Of a DNA stretch of 64,000 nucleotides, positions 12,600 through 25,300 are shown piece by piece. The notes under the pieces were generated by a model. It did not search any database, was not told the origin of the DNA, and saw only the letters and a program-made list of their open reading frames with translations. The translations under genes and the position numbers were made by a program. Position 1 is the stretch's first letter; every line of letters begins with the position of its first letter. Source of the stretch: Zygnema cylindricum (taxonomy: Eukaryota; Streptophyta; Zygnematophyceae; Zygnematales; Zygnemataceae); assembly GCA_037447655.1 (NCBI GenBank), contig JBBHKE010000409.1:62001-126000 (forward strand), read 5' to 3'.

Positions 12600-14240
12600 G
12601 TGTTGGGTATCGGGTAAATTCATATCGCGATAATTTTGATATTCGATATATCGATTATCGATATAGCATAATTCTCGATATATCGTACCGATACCAACAT
12701 AAACCATCGCGATATATATTGCGATATATAGTATTTTTTTAAATTTAATATTTTATATTTCTATATAATATGTAATTTTAGCGAAAAAGACAAATTGTCT
12801 AATACGCCACGTATGACGTGATTTTCGTTCCGTGACTTAGGGTAACCTTCCATCAGGCGTTCCCAGTAATTATACGATCACGTTTACCGGCAGTAAAATT
12901 TGTAACACCCTTCCATCAGGTCGTGCCAGTGAAGCTAAAATTGCTGACTTGTTAGATTGCGATTGGTACCACGTAGGATCCTGTTGAGCCGCCCGGCAAT
13001 AATCATCATTTCGAAAAGGACAAAATCGTTACTAAGTATGTGTACGGATAGACGCCGATTAAAATATCTTAGTAGCGTCACGCTAATGTACAATCTCAAC
13101 GTTCTTAGGGTTATCGTCGTACCAGCGGCCACGAAAACCGTTGCAAAATTAAAGTTTGTACAAATGTTGAAGAACGTACCATTTTGTACGTAAATGCATT
13201 ATCGCTGTACCAGCTTGATTGTGCACATTTATGAAGGAGGCGTGACAGGATGTCCGGTGACCAAGATTTTGTCGGCGAACAGATTTTGTCGTCGAACAGG
13301 GTGGTTTTTTTGACGTCAGAAGGTACACGCCATTTGCCACATGTAACTTTACAACTTCACGTCCGTCGTGGATTGACGCTGAATTTACAAGTGGTCCAAT
13401 ACACGCGTCCTGTAATCGCTAACTCTCCTCCCGAGGACAGTCGGAGGAGACTAGCTAGGTACTGGAAACAAGGGGCGTTTGCGTCGAAAATTGAAAATCG
13501 GACGGTGGTATTTTTCGCCAAGAAGTCTGGAGAATCTCAACGAATTTTTAGTAAACATCTTTTGTAAAAAAAAAAAAAAAACAGTACGGCCTAGTACGGA
13601 AGGGTACTTTCTCCAGTAAACAACCCCACTTTTCGCCTGATGGAAGGTTACCCTTAAAGGTAGACGCCGCAAAATGTAACCGACAAAAAAGTACTAATTC
13701 TGTAATTCATATAATTACTTATTTGGGGTATGGTTACATCAGGAGGTCTCTGTAATAGTAGGGACAGCAAAATTTCTGTAATACAGAGGCCTCGGTTACA
13801 TCGCGTATCGTCTGTAACAAGTTTTAACATACGTGTTCTTATTTGAGTGGTTCCTTGTAAGTTGACGATCAAATCTCTAAAACCGTCAAAGATTTGAAAA
13901 CCGACCATTTTCGTATGGAAATCCGTACTTGCGTATTATGTACGCGTACTTCGCAAGTGTACCGCGTCAATGTACCTCAGAGATCTCCTTCACTATGCTG
14001 ACTTTCAAGAAAAAAACGTATCTCTTTTCGGCAAAGATTTTACGGTCACCTTGTCCGAAGGCACGTGACTATGGAGACCTGTGATTTTTTTTATTTTTTA
14101 TTTTTTTAATGCCTCGATATATTGGCGATACGATATATCGGCAATATATTGGCCATGCATATCGATATTTTAATTTTATCGGGTACTTGAAATTCGATAT
14201 ATATCGAGTATTGGAAAAAGGTCCTCGATACCCAACACTA
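12598..14240. mobile_element. family A element (TIR GTGTTGGGTATCG) with a nested insert
   Basis: The left terminus GTGTTGGGTATCG and right terminus CGATACCCAACAC are perfect inverted repeats bounded by TA. The subterminal regions are unusually rich in CGATATATCG-type palindromes. The right 500 bp recurs, inverted, at 62597-63149. The body is interrupted by family F at 12837-13656. The family B and C elements on either side abut it directly and share its bordering TA dinucleotides. Confidence 0.75.
12837..13656. mobile_element. family F element nested in family A (TTA target duplication)
   Basis: Inverted termini GGGTAACCTTCCATCAGGCG and CGCCTGATGGAAGGTTACCC are perfect over 20 bp, and both sides are flanked by TTA. 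A 3-bp TTA duplication is typical of PIF/Harbinger elements, so that superfamily is a reasonable inference. The interior contains a 105-codon ORF (13250-13567) with no recognised domain. A fragment of the same family lies at 791-960. Confidence 0.75.
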
Positions 14241-14731
14241 CACCGTGAATCGCTAGAAGCGTACATGACGCTAATTGGGGTACCCCTTTTTTTGGGGCAA
14301 ATTCTCAAATAGAATAAAGTACGCTAAATGTTTTTGCACGTTATTTGAGGTACCCCGCTCAATGCGGTTCATAACTGTAATTTAGTGCCCTTTTAAATAG
14401 TGTGGTGTACGGACTGCCAGATCTGTACTATTTTGTACATTTTTATATTTAAAAGTACAGAAAATATAATAATATATAATTGCGTAAATATTTTCCGGCA
14501 TACGCAGATGTAAAAAAAACGCGACGGCGTACGATTTGAACAATTTCGTACATCTGCATGTTTTAGTTTGGACATATTACGTGCCGAATTTTTTTACAAA
14601 GCAGTTTACAAATTAGAGTACATGATAAATTAGTATCATGGTGTACCCGAAAAAACACAATTTACCGTAAAGTACGCTAATTGTTTCATTACGCTATATT
14701 TTTTATTACGCTAATAGCGATTCACGGTGTA
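14239..14731. mobile_element. TA-type inverted-repeat element, family C-like
   Basis: Termini TACACCGTGAATCGCTAGAA and CTAATAGCGATTCACGGTGTA form a near-perfect inverted repeat with TA borders. The left TA is shared with the end of the adjoining family A element. The interior is AT-rich and non-coding. Confidence 0.7.
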
Positions 14732-14765
14732 GTGGTTAACTTCGTTAACTGAGTATCTTCGACTA

Positions 14766-14880
14766 AGTTCTCTCTCTCCTCTCTCTCCTCTCTTTCTCTC
14801 TCTCTTCTCTCTCCCTCTTCTCTCTCCCTCTTCTCTCTCTCTCTTTCTCTTCTCTCTCTCTCTCTTCTCTCTCTCTCGCG
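14766..14880 (+). promoter_or_regulatory. CT-rich leader of the deoxyhypusine hydroxylase gene
   Basis: A 115-bp run of CTCTCT/CCTCTC on the coding strand ends five bases before the ATG at 14885. CT-rich 5' leaders are common in plant housekeeping genes. The transcription start itself cannot be seen. Confidence 0.55.
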
Positions 14881-14884
14881 TGCC

Positions 14885-17800
14885 ATGGCTGGTCCTGTTC
14901 TCTCTCCTCCGCCTCCCAGCGCGGCTGTGGAGGTGCTTCACCATCGACTCCTCGACCCTTCGCTGCCCATTGCAAGGCGCTTCCGAGCTCTCTTCTCTCT
15001 GCGAAACCTAACAGGAGAGAGGCCTTGCCAGGCTCTCATAGAAGGTGAATTTAAAGCAGAAACCTATTCTCTTAATCTGTTTTTATTTTTTATTTTTTAG
15101 TCCTGACTATAATCTTCTTTCCTAGAGGGTGAGCTGAAAGAAATTTATAGATCGATGGATGCCTTTCCGAAAAAAAAATAAAAAATCTAAAAGTTTACAT
15201 TTAATTGTAAGAAGTCCTAAATGACCCCAAACCCTAAAACGTCCTACTTAACTCTAAAAACCATAAATATTCAAAATCACCTTAAACGACGATTTTTACA
15301 CACTTAAATAACCTGAAAGCACTTAAACAACCCTCAGTAACCTGGAAACCCCAAATTTTTTTAATACTCCACATACTCAGTATATGCGTTTATGCATCCT
15401 CGAATATTTATTCGAATGGTTTGTATTGTTATTTATTCGTTAAATACATTGTCAAAGATTCTGTTTCAATTAATTATTTTAAATGATTTTGTAGGGTTTT
15501 TGAGGCATTTTTCTGCATGTTAATCGGCAGGTCTTAATTTGTGATCATTGACAAAACCCTAAAAAAAAGTTAAAAACCGAAAAAAAATCCCTCATTGGAG
15601 ACCCTAGAAACCCTGAAAAGCCTTGAAGAAACCGTTAAAACCATGAAATACCTGTGCAATATAATTTTTTGAGCAAGATATTGGATAACTTTCTTTCATG
15701 AAGCAATTATTCATATTTATGGTTTGCTATTTTTTGTAGTGATTTACAGTGTGTTACTGGTTTTTTGTAACAATCGACAGTGTATATAGATATGATTTTG
15801 CCGTTTTTTGTAGTTATGTTCAGTGGACATAGACATTTATTCTCCTGTAAATTTGTAATAATGTACAGTGTTTATGGATACTTATTTTTTGATGTGTTTT
15901 GTATGACTGTAGTGCAGCAATGGAGGATCCCTCCTGTCTTTTGGCCCATGAGGCGGCTTTTGCTTTAGGCCAAATGCAAAATAAAATGGCGGTTCCGGCA
16001 CTTCGGAAAGTACTGAAAGATGCTACATTTCACGCAATGGTTAGACATGAGGTGCTTATCTGACCCTCTCTCGCTCTCCCTCTCTCTCAACCTCTCTCTC
16101 TCCCCCTCTCTCCCCCTTTCTCCCCCTCTCTTTCCCTCTCGCTCGCCCTCTCCCTCTTCCTCTCCCTCTCTCCCTCTTTCTCCCTCTTTCTCGCTCCCAC
16201 TCTCTCCTCCATTCTTCAAAAGGTAAGATTATTTGGGGTATGAAGCAATCCATTCTGATGCGTGTTAATCATACAAACGGTAAATTGAGGCGCTTAATCC
16301 AATTAGAATATTATGGTTTATGAAGTGATGCATGTTAGTTATACGAATAGTTATTGTGTTATCAAGTTAATTATTGTGTTATCATTGCTAGTGTATACTC
16401 TAAGTTTGCTACAATTTCCCTTTGATGACATTCTACAAGTAGGTCATGTTTTGTACAAAACAAATTTAGCTTATTCACCTTAAAAACATGAAGTGAGTGG
16501 TAAAATGAGTAACATGAGTTCGTAAAGATACTAGACCGTACTAACAGAGCTGACACTAAAAACCTTAAAGAACTCTAAAAATCTCTAACTGGTCTACTTA
16601 CTGTAGGCTATTTGTTCCTTGTGAGGAGCAAATTTGTTCCTTCTGATGTCTGTGTGTTCGTTGGTTTATTTGCTGGTATAGTGTGGGATATTTCTTGGCA
16701 CATTTGCTGGTAGAATTGCTGGTATAATTGGGACATATATTCGGGATATTATTAATATATTCGTTTGTCTATTTTATGGTGTAGTGCAGATATATAATTG
16801 GGATATTTGTTGGTATGTTTGTGGTATAATTGGATTATGATTGCGCTTATGGTTGGATATTAGTTGATATGATTGCGGCTATAATTGGATAGTGGCTGGT
16901 ATTGTTGCGGGTATAATTGGATATTCTTTGGTGTGATTGTGGTTATGATAGGGAGATTTGTGGGTATGATTGCGGTTGTAATTGGATATTCGTTGGTACG
17001 ATTGCAGTTATAATTGGATATTTGTTGGTATGATTGTGGTTATAATGGGGAGATTTGTCAGTATGATTGCGGTTATCATTGGATATTCGGTATGGTTGCG
17101 GTTATAATTGAGATATTCTTTGGTGCAATTGGGCAGGCAGCCGAGGCTTTGGCGGCCATAGGGGATTCTGAGAGCCGTGAGATGCTCGAGGCCGGTTTGA
17201 GAGACTCGGCTCCGGAAGTTCGTGAAACATGTGAATTGGCTTTATGTCGATTGAGGCAAGAAGGCAGAAAAGACGAAAATTGTGGCTTCGGTTCTGTGGA
17301 TCCAGCTCATGCCGCGTCAGATGACGTGACGACTGAGGAGCTCAGGTTGTTGAAATGTCAACTTTAGCATTCTTTTTTCGTTGAATGTATTATATTATGT
17401 TATACTTACTGACATAAGCTGTATTCTTGAAGGTATTATACTTACTGAAATTGACTGTACTGTGGAATGCATTATATTTACTGAAACCAACTGTAGTGTT
17501 AATATGCTCTGCTGTAGAATGTATATTATCTACTAAAAGTTGTCGTGCTGTTGAATGTATATTATCTACTAAAAATTATTGTACTTTTGAATGTATGTTA
17601 TTCACTAAACTTTACATTTGAATGTTATGGATGTACCATTCACAGGGATTTATTATTAAATGATAAAGCTCCCATTTATGACCGATACGGGGCTCTTTTT
17701 GGACTTCGAAATCGTCGTACAGAAGAAGCCGTGACTGCCATAGTAGAGGCTTTGAAAGCAAACAGTGCTCTTTTACGGCATGAGGTGAGTTCTTAGTAAA

Positions 17801-17896
17801 ACAAAATCAGTTTCATTTTCAGTCTGGTTTGTTTTGAACAAAATCTGGTCAGTTTGTATTCTGAGTCCTTTTTCCAACTCTAATCAACCTTATCAG

Positions 17897-17985
<89 letters not shown>

Positions 17986-18934
17986 NNNNNNNNNNNNNNN
18001 NNNNNNNNNNNNNNNNNNNNNNNNNNNNNNNNNNNNNNNNNNNNNNNNNNNNNNNNNNNNNNNNNNNNNNNNNNNNNNNNNNNNNNNNNNNNNNNNNNNN
18101 NNNNNNNNNNNNNNNCCTCTCTCCTCTCTCCTCTCTCCTCTCCCCTCTCCCCCTCTCCCTCTCCTTGTCTCTCTCGAAGTTTTGCACTGATTCCTCTCTC
18201 CTGTCAGGTCAATTAGGGTTTTTGATATCGTATTTTATCTTACCTTATGACCGTGTTAAATTTTCGGGCTTCTAAGAAAATCAAAAGAAAACCTATAGCT
18301 CATTGTTAGCCTCTCCCTCTCCCCCTCTCCCCTCTCCTCTCTCCTCTCTCCTCTCTCCTCTCTCCTCTCTCCTCTCCTCTCCTCTCTTTCTCTCTCCTCT
18401 GTCCTCTCTTTCTCTCTCCTCTGTCCTCTCTTTCCTCTCTTCTCTCTCTCATCGAGTCTCCTGTCTTGCTGGAGAATCATATATCAGATCCCGAAAGTGT
18501 TGCCCTTTTGGAAGAATACAAACTCGATCCGGAGCCCATTGTCGCGGAAAGCTGCCAGGTGGCACTCGACATGCTGGCCTTTGAGTTGCAGGAAAATGCC
18601 TTTCAAGTGAGTTTCGTTAGGGTTTTTTAGGGTTTACTCTCAAAAATGTTTTTTGTGGTTTCCCACTAAAAAGTTGCTGCTTTTCAGTGTGGATTCTCAG
18701 CAGTGTTTTTATCGTTTCTTTTCATGGTTTTTTACGAAGTTTCCGGTGTGATTTATGATGCTTGCTTGTTTTTTTTGTTTTTTTTTTTGATGTGCTGATA
18801 ACGGGACTGGTCTCAGATTTTGCCGCAAATTGTGTTTTTGTTTTGAGGATGTGCCAATAACTGTTCTCAGATAAAGGGGTGATATGGTGTTTTTGCAGTA
18901 TGTTGATGTCGGCGAATCTATTTCGGTGAGTTGA
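14885..18934 (+). CDS. DOHH: deoxyhypusine hydroxylase (HEAT-like repeat di-iron enzyme), one exon missing
   Basis: Exons: 14885-15044, 15918-16051, 17137-17345, 17646-17784, [missing], 18488-18606, 18899-18934. The enzyme hydroxylates deoxyhypusine on eIF5A, the last step of hypusine formation in the cytosol. The fold is two sets of HEAT-like repeats, with four His-Glu pairs binding the two irons. Three pairs are visible: [18 protein letters not shown] joined to AAEALAAIG, and LLRHE at the end of exon 4. The family's inter-domain segment is present ([11 protein letters not shown], then [15 protein letters not shown]), as is the tail [18 protein letters not shown]. Exon 4 ends in phase 0 but the next visible exon starts with two bases of a split codon. 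An exon of length 3n+1 that should carry the fourth His-Glu pair is therefore absent, and the gap at 17986-18115 is its likely site. The start ATG follows the CT leader. Confidence 0.93.
16055..16225 (+). repeat. CT-rich microsatellite in DOHH intron 2
   Basis: Imperfect CTCTCCCTCT repeats on the coding strand begin almost immediately after the donor at 16052. ORFs of 60-84 codons here are low-complexity artefacts. Confidence 0.85.
16680..17130 (+). repeat. degenerate tandem repeat, GGTATGATTGCGGTTATAATTGG-like unit, DOHH intron 2
   Basis: Units of roughly 35-45 bp built on GGTATGATTGTGGTTATAAT and TTGGATATTCGTTGGTA recur ten or so times. They run right up to the acceptor at 17136. The repeat is confined to this intron. 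Confidence 0.8.
17430..17610 (+). repeat. degenerate tandem repeat in DOHH intron 3
   Basis: Units built on GAATGTATATTATCTACTAA recur about every 40-50 bp between exon 3 and exon 4. This is a different unit from the one in intron 2 of the same gene. Confidence 0.7.
17898..18180 (+). repeat. CT microsatellite flanking an assembly gap
   Basis: A nearly pure CT run (17898-17985) enters 130 unresolved bases (17986-18115) and leaves as CTCTCCTCTC repeats. The gap size is probably nominal: a missing DOHH exon plus its flanking repeat would not comfortably fit in 130 bases. Confidence 0.9.
18303..18450 (+). repeat. CCTCTCCTCTCT microsatellite upstream of DOHH exon 6
   Basis: Coding-strand pyrimidine repeats end about 40 bases before the acceptor at 18487. 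They may act as an extended polypyrimidine tract. Confidence 0.8.
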
Positions 18935-20195
18935 AACTGAGGAGGATCACATATATGGAGAATATATGATTGACCACTCGTTTTTTTTAGGGCAAAGGAA
19001 AAAGGATATTTTTTATATTATCATCACAAATATTATGGATTTTTCATCGATGGTCTTTAATACTACAGACCAACTTCATAGGTGACTGATTTGCAAGTTC
19101 CCAGGTTATCCTGTTTTTCTCTGGTTACCCTATTTTTCTCTGGTTACCCTATTTTTCTCTGGTTACCCTATTTTTCTCTGGTTACCCTGATTCTCCTGGT
19201 TACTAAATTTTCTGGTTGCTGGATACTTTGTTAATTCAAAAAACTATTGTTATTCAAAAACGTGAGAGCTGTGCTTTAAAAACAGAAGTGTTTTTTTCCG
19301 AGTCACAGCCGATTTCGGTCTAACATCCATACTTTTGTGGTGCAAATTTGTGATGAAGTTTTGTGATTTGACTTTTCAGGCTTTACTGTAATTAATGGTG
19401 GACACCGCAAAACCCCATTTTATATTGCCAACGTCCATGTGATTATGTGGACATTTATTTGGCCAAAAGTGATGGCATCTGGCTGAATGGTTACAGAAAA
19501 AGAAAACTGCTTTTCGACAAAACAGAATAAAATGTCAGTATGACATTTGCATTGTACCTATAACTTAATAGACACATAAATACACCTGTGCCTATGCATA
19601 CCTCGATACCACATATTCTCATGACCCAGCTAGTGAACGAAATAGACAGGTTGCAGTCATATTGGCTGTGGCATGATCGAGAATTTTCCATTCATTTTCT
19701 TTCTCAACAAGAAGTAAAAGAAAATGGAAAATTAAAAACGCCAAAAAAAATGCAGAAACGATAGAAGAGCTGCGTATCAAGCAATCAAAGTTCACATCTT
19801 AGAAGATATCCTTTGTTCACAGACTAGCTTAAAAGAAAACTCAGGAAAGAAGAGTACATTTGTTTCAACTAAGAGAGTCACGAGACAACTAGAAAAGATC
19901 ACAAGTCACAAGTATTCTCATTAACCACAAAGGTACATCTGAGGGAGGGTCTTAATGAAAATCCACCACGTTTACTTACCTCCTTTCCTACATATCATTT
20001 TTAATCCAAAAAGTCCTGAAAATATTACAGAAAGAAATACAAAAAAAGACAAACTCAATCCCACTCTAACTTCCAAAACAGACCCCAACGTTTTCTGTTT
20101 TACGAGGCTTTTTCTTCCTGGACTTTACATAAAACCAATTATAGTATCAACATCATTATCAACACCTGTACTAATATCAAATATCAATATTGGTA
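18935..20195. other. intergenic stretch between convergent DOHH and IST1-like genes, with a 20-bp tandem repeat
   Basis: No exon is visible. At 19103-19201 there are four to five copies of a 20-bp unit, CTCTGGTTACCCTATTTTT-like, the outer ones diverged. The rest is AT-rich 3' flanking sequence of the two convergent genes. Confidence 0.6.
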
Positions 20196-22345
20196 TCAAT
20201 ATCCACCTCCCATCTGACCAGACCTTTCTCTCAGCCTATCAAATCGAGCCGCAAGATCGTCAATTCCGGGCAAACCAGACGAAGAAGATCTCTGGGAACC
20301 AATCGAGGTCCTCGGAGCATCAGGAAGACCTCCACTTCCGTCAATTCTTCCAGGACCTGTAGACAAAAAATAATAACAAATACAAAACAAACAAAATAAA
20401 ACAAGAACGGAAAATGGAACATTTAGTCATTTACGAGGTCACATGCGGATGCTTGTAAAAATGGTAAACGGGAAAACGGAACAAAAAGTCCTTAACAAGG
20501 TTCACATGATGCCGCTTCTAAAAACAGAAAACAGGAAAAAAAAACAAAAAAGATATTAAACAAGGTCAAATTTCTTCTAATTTATAGAAAGGGCTCAAAA
20601 TATGCTCAATTTTTTGCTGAAATTTTCCTCTACTACACTAAATCCCCTGTATCATGCATAGGTCGCACGTGCGAACACAACTGGAAACACTATATTTGGT
20701 TACTCAATCTTACACACGTATTAGACAATAAAAGACGAGTTTCATATGGAGTAACTACATATAGTATAATGTAAAATAGCTTTCTTAGCTTTTTGAGTCC
20801 TAAATCGAAACTAGAGCTTCACGATTAATTGGACATTGGACATCTAAAAACCAAAAGGAGATTCTCCACAAATTTGTATCAAAAGAACAGATAAAAACAC
20901 TTTTCGCTATTAGTTTTTAGAAAATAATCAGTATGACAGCTGTTTTAGTGTTAATAATTTTATCTACGCTCTGAAAGACTAAGGACGATTGTGAACCGAA
21001 ATCTTGAAGAAATAAATTAGTAGTATAATTAACGCTATTTTGTTTTCACAGGGCAACAGAATAGGGAACAAATTACTTTTAGGTGGGAGCTATTTTCACC
21101 TTTTTCTTTTTGTTTTTTTCGCCACCTTGTACCTTATGTACCTAAATTGTACAGGTTTTTGTCTGCTTCCTACAAAAAAGTACAAGGGTCGCAAACTTAA
21201 ACCGAACAATAAAAATTGTCGGAGTTTGTATACTAATTTATGGCATGGGTCAGAAGAGGACAAAAATCAAGATTCAATGAACATTTTGTCAGTGTGGACA
21301 ATCTCATGCAAAGCGAATCTCTAACGATTGGATTTATTAACAGTCCACGCTAAAAAACAGCTCATTATCTTGATGTTTTGTCTTTTTCTGACCCATGCCA
21401 TAAATATCTGTACAAACACCGACAATATTAATTGTTCAGTCATGAAATTTACGCGTCTTGTACTTTTAGAGTAGTAGTACATGAAAACTTTGTACGATAA
21501 CCTACATCAAGTAGACGAAGTGAAAATAATAAAAAAAGACAAGCAAAAGTGTTGTGTATCGGCAAGAAATTTATCGCGATAACACCGATATCGATAGAAA
21601 TCGGTTATCGAAGGGTCCCCATATATCGCTCCGATACCAACAAATTCCTTATCGGCGATATGTGGAAGATATATAGTACGCTATATAATAGTACTTTATA
21701 ATATACTGTATTATATTTTTCACTTTATATGGCGTGGCATGCCACGTATAACAATCTGTTCCGTACTCTGTGTAACAGTATAACGGCGGTTCAGTACAAC
21801 GGAATAAGCCGTACAATTGTACGGTACTAACCGTACAATTATCGCCGACAGTTATCGGTACCAGTGTTATCGCGATAAAAAACCGATATAATCGGTGTTT
21901 TATCGGCGATAACACCGGTTTCGATATATCGTACCGATATATCGTACCAATATGTCGATTATCGGCAAGCCAAAAAAAAGTACATATCGATTATCGGCAA
22001 AACCTTGCCAATACACAACACTACAAAAATAGCTCCCTCCTACATTTATAAACCTTTATCGACATAAATAACGATTGTACCTCTTCACAACCATCACATA
22101 CAAACAACAATTTTCTGGACACACAAAAGTAAAACGGAGTCCACAATCCCTTGTTTTCTTTTCACAAAAAATGGAAGTTAAGACTTTACCTCTGTCACTA
22201 GGAGGATTTGGGAGGTCCACTTCGTCGTCATCATCTTGACGGCCAGTCTCCACATAATCATCAAAAGTACTACCGGTCGATGGAATATCCTGGCCACTAC
22301 CTCCTCCTCCTCCTACCATACCATAACGCCCCACAGCCACAAATC

Positions 22346-22376
<31 letters not shown>

Positions 22377-25300
22377 ACCTTTACGGAAGCCTCCAAAACC
22401 ACTCCCTCCTCCTCCACTACTCCCTTTTGGAGGTGACGACACATACATATCGTCCGGAGACGGTACGGTTTTCGGCGGTTTTACTGTCGGCCTAAAATCC
22501 TCGTTATTTGCGTCATATGTATTAGAATATGACACATCATCGTCTTCATCATCAAATTTTACATTACGAGGAGAGGGAGCTATTAATCCAGTAGCTGATA
22601 CAGCAGCATCAGCTGCTCTCTGAGCCGCGGCTCGAGCTCTATCTGCAGTTTCCCTAATAGCCGCCATTTTTTTCTCTCTTTCATCATTTTGTTCTTTCAT
22701 CATAACCTTAGTAAAACCATCATCTTCATAGTCATTATTATCTCGCTTACTCGAAGGAGGCATGTCAGGGTCTTTCATCCTAGGGTTAGGGTTAGAGTTT
22801 TGCCAGCCTTGAGGTACTGAATGAGAACTCGGAGCCCCATCTTGATAATAATCTACAGGAGCAACTCTTGGAGGTCCTTGTACAGAAGAATTTTGACCGC
22901 GGAAACGGTCATCCATGACATCAGGATCAACCCATTTGGCAGATAATGGTGGAGCGTTAGGAACTGGTGCGAAATATGGTTCCATAGTAATTCCACCTTG
23001 ACCGACTTTGTCAGGCTGAGGTGCTGTAGGAGCTTGTACTGAAGGTTTTGGCCCATATGAGTCCACTGCTGGCACAGGATCCTGCAAACCATTCAGCATA
23101 AACAAAAGATATACTCAACAAACAGTCAACATATACTCGACAAGTGATCGACAAATGATCAAACACATGATCAACAAATAATTAACAACAAATGATCAGC
23201 AAATCATCAACTAATGATCAAACACAAATAATCAACAACAAACAATCAACAACAATTGATCAAACAATTGTATGTAAGAACACTAACCAGCAAGTCAGCA
23301 TGTTGTTTATGAAGGAGCTCATCCGCTAGCGTTGCCGGGTCCCAATCCACTTTAAATTCTTCGGCAATCTCCTTTAAAAGCTTAAGTTTGGCTTCTCCAG
23401 ACGGTGCCCGCACAGAAAGCTTCTCAATTATCTGCCTTCACACAAATTTCCAGACAGGGCATCTCCAGTTAGACAGTAGAACAAAGTCTTCCTGCTCTTC
23501 ACATGTAAACATACTTCACATGCAATACATTTATCAAATTCAAAACAGATCCTACCTCAAAACCTTTGAAATGGTAACAGTTTTTCGAAGGGAATTGAGA
23601 AGCTGTAAGATTCATATCATCCAAAGTAACCATAAATCCTGAGCCTAAATATCGAGCAATACGCAGAACCAGTTGTTACAAAGTAAACTCAACAATTTTT
23701 TCCTCGCTGCTATCAACTACAGTCATGACATTTCAACAGGGCATCTCAAGTTAGTTAACAAAAAATCCTTCTGCAATCCTCGTTTTCCAAACCATAAAAC
23801 CAATTGTTTCAAAGTAAACTCAACAGTTTTTTTTTTGCTGCTGTCAACTACAATCAAGGCACTTCGACAAATAATAAACTTACAATGCGATTGACGCCAC
23901 ATCCTGGCCGAAGGTCCTCAGCTGCTTGAATAAATTCCTTGCCATATTTTGCTTGAAAAAGCTGCTTTGCCTGGAGAAGCTCGGGAAGATCTGCGCATCT
24001 CGGAGCTGCAAATATAATGCTTGAAATAGCCTCACGAAGGTCTGACGGACATTCTCTGCAGTAACAGCAGTCAAACAAAAAAACTACTTAGTGAAAGTTA
24101 CCACAGACTTTGAAAGCACAAACCCAAATTGGCAAAATATAATTTTACATTTGCAAAAAAAGTCACAATACATTCAAGGACTTCGTTCTTGAAGTTTTTT
24201 TTGTTTAAAAGCAGTTTGTATTACATCGCCGTCTCACCACAAACTGAGAGCTGAGACATGAAAAAAAAACTGGCATGTGCACAGGTACCATTCAGGCATT
24301 GGTAACTAAGGGTTGGGCCACATTGGGCCAAGTTTCGGGCCAACAAAATATCTTGCTGTTAATATATGTATACATATAAACACATATATATGAATACATG
24401 AATATATTTATATTTTCTTTAACATGCTTTCTAGTGAGAAGAGTCAAAAACAAAGATGAGTAAGAAATGTGCCTACTTTTGAGATTCAACAATGGGAAGT
24501 CGAACAACGATCAGCTCGCAGAACAATTCGAGAACATCACAAGCGCTTAAAATATTCTGTTCACGCATGATATGCTCCACCTGTTCACAAATAGTCCAAA
24601 TTCTATCGTTACAACCTTATCATTGAACTGAAAATATCGAATTAAGTAGCTAATTTTGACATGACAGTCCTTTCAAAGAAAAGAAAAGACTTAGCAAGTT
24701 GTACAACATCCAATATATAGTTAATTCTACTGTTACATTTTTTTTTTCGAAACATTGAACTTGAAACTGACTTAGCCGATCATCAAAAGACACTGTCGAC
24801 GCACAAACTACATCGACTAAATGCACTTCTAAGCACCTCCACATCTGAAAAAAAATAGAAAACCACTAACAACTAGCAGTGTGCCTATGCTTTCTAATGC
24901 TTGACAAAAAAACAAAAAAACAACTTTATTGGCATTCAATGAAGCTAATCAAAAGTCAAACGCAAAAAGAGATAGGAAATGACTTCTTACACAGAATTAA
25001 TCAAACGTAACGAGCAAAATAAGAGGAAATAATAAAAACAGCACAAAATATCTTACACAAAACTTAATGAAAAACAAAACGCAGAAAAGACAAAAATGAT
25101 ATCGTACTCTGATGCGAGCACTGGCCTCGTGACCAGAAGATAACAATCCGGCCATTTCCTTGCGCATGGCTCGGAGGCCATTCTCTCTCTTATTGCGTAG
25201 AAGCTTTATTCGAGCTTCTGCTAGTCTTAAAAGTGTTTTGCTGAAAAACATTACAAAAAACAAAAAAAAGACAGAAAAACATTCAAAGATAATCAGTCAG

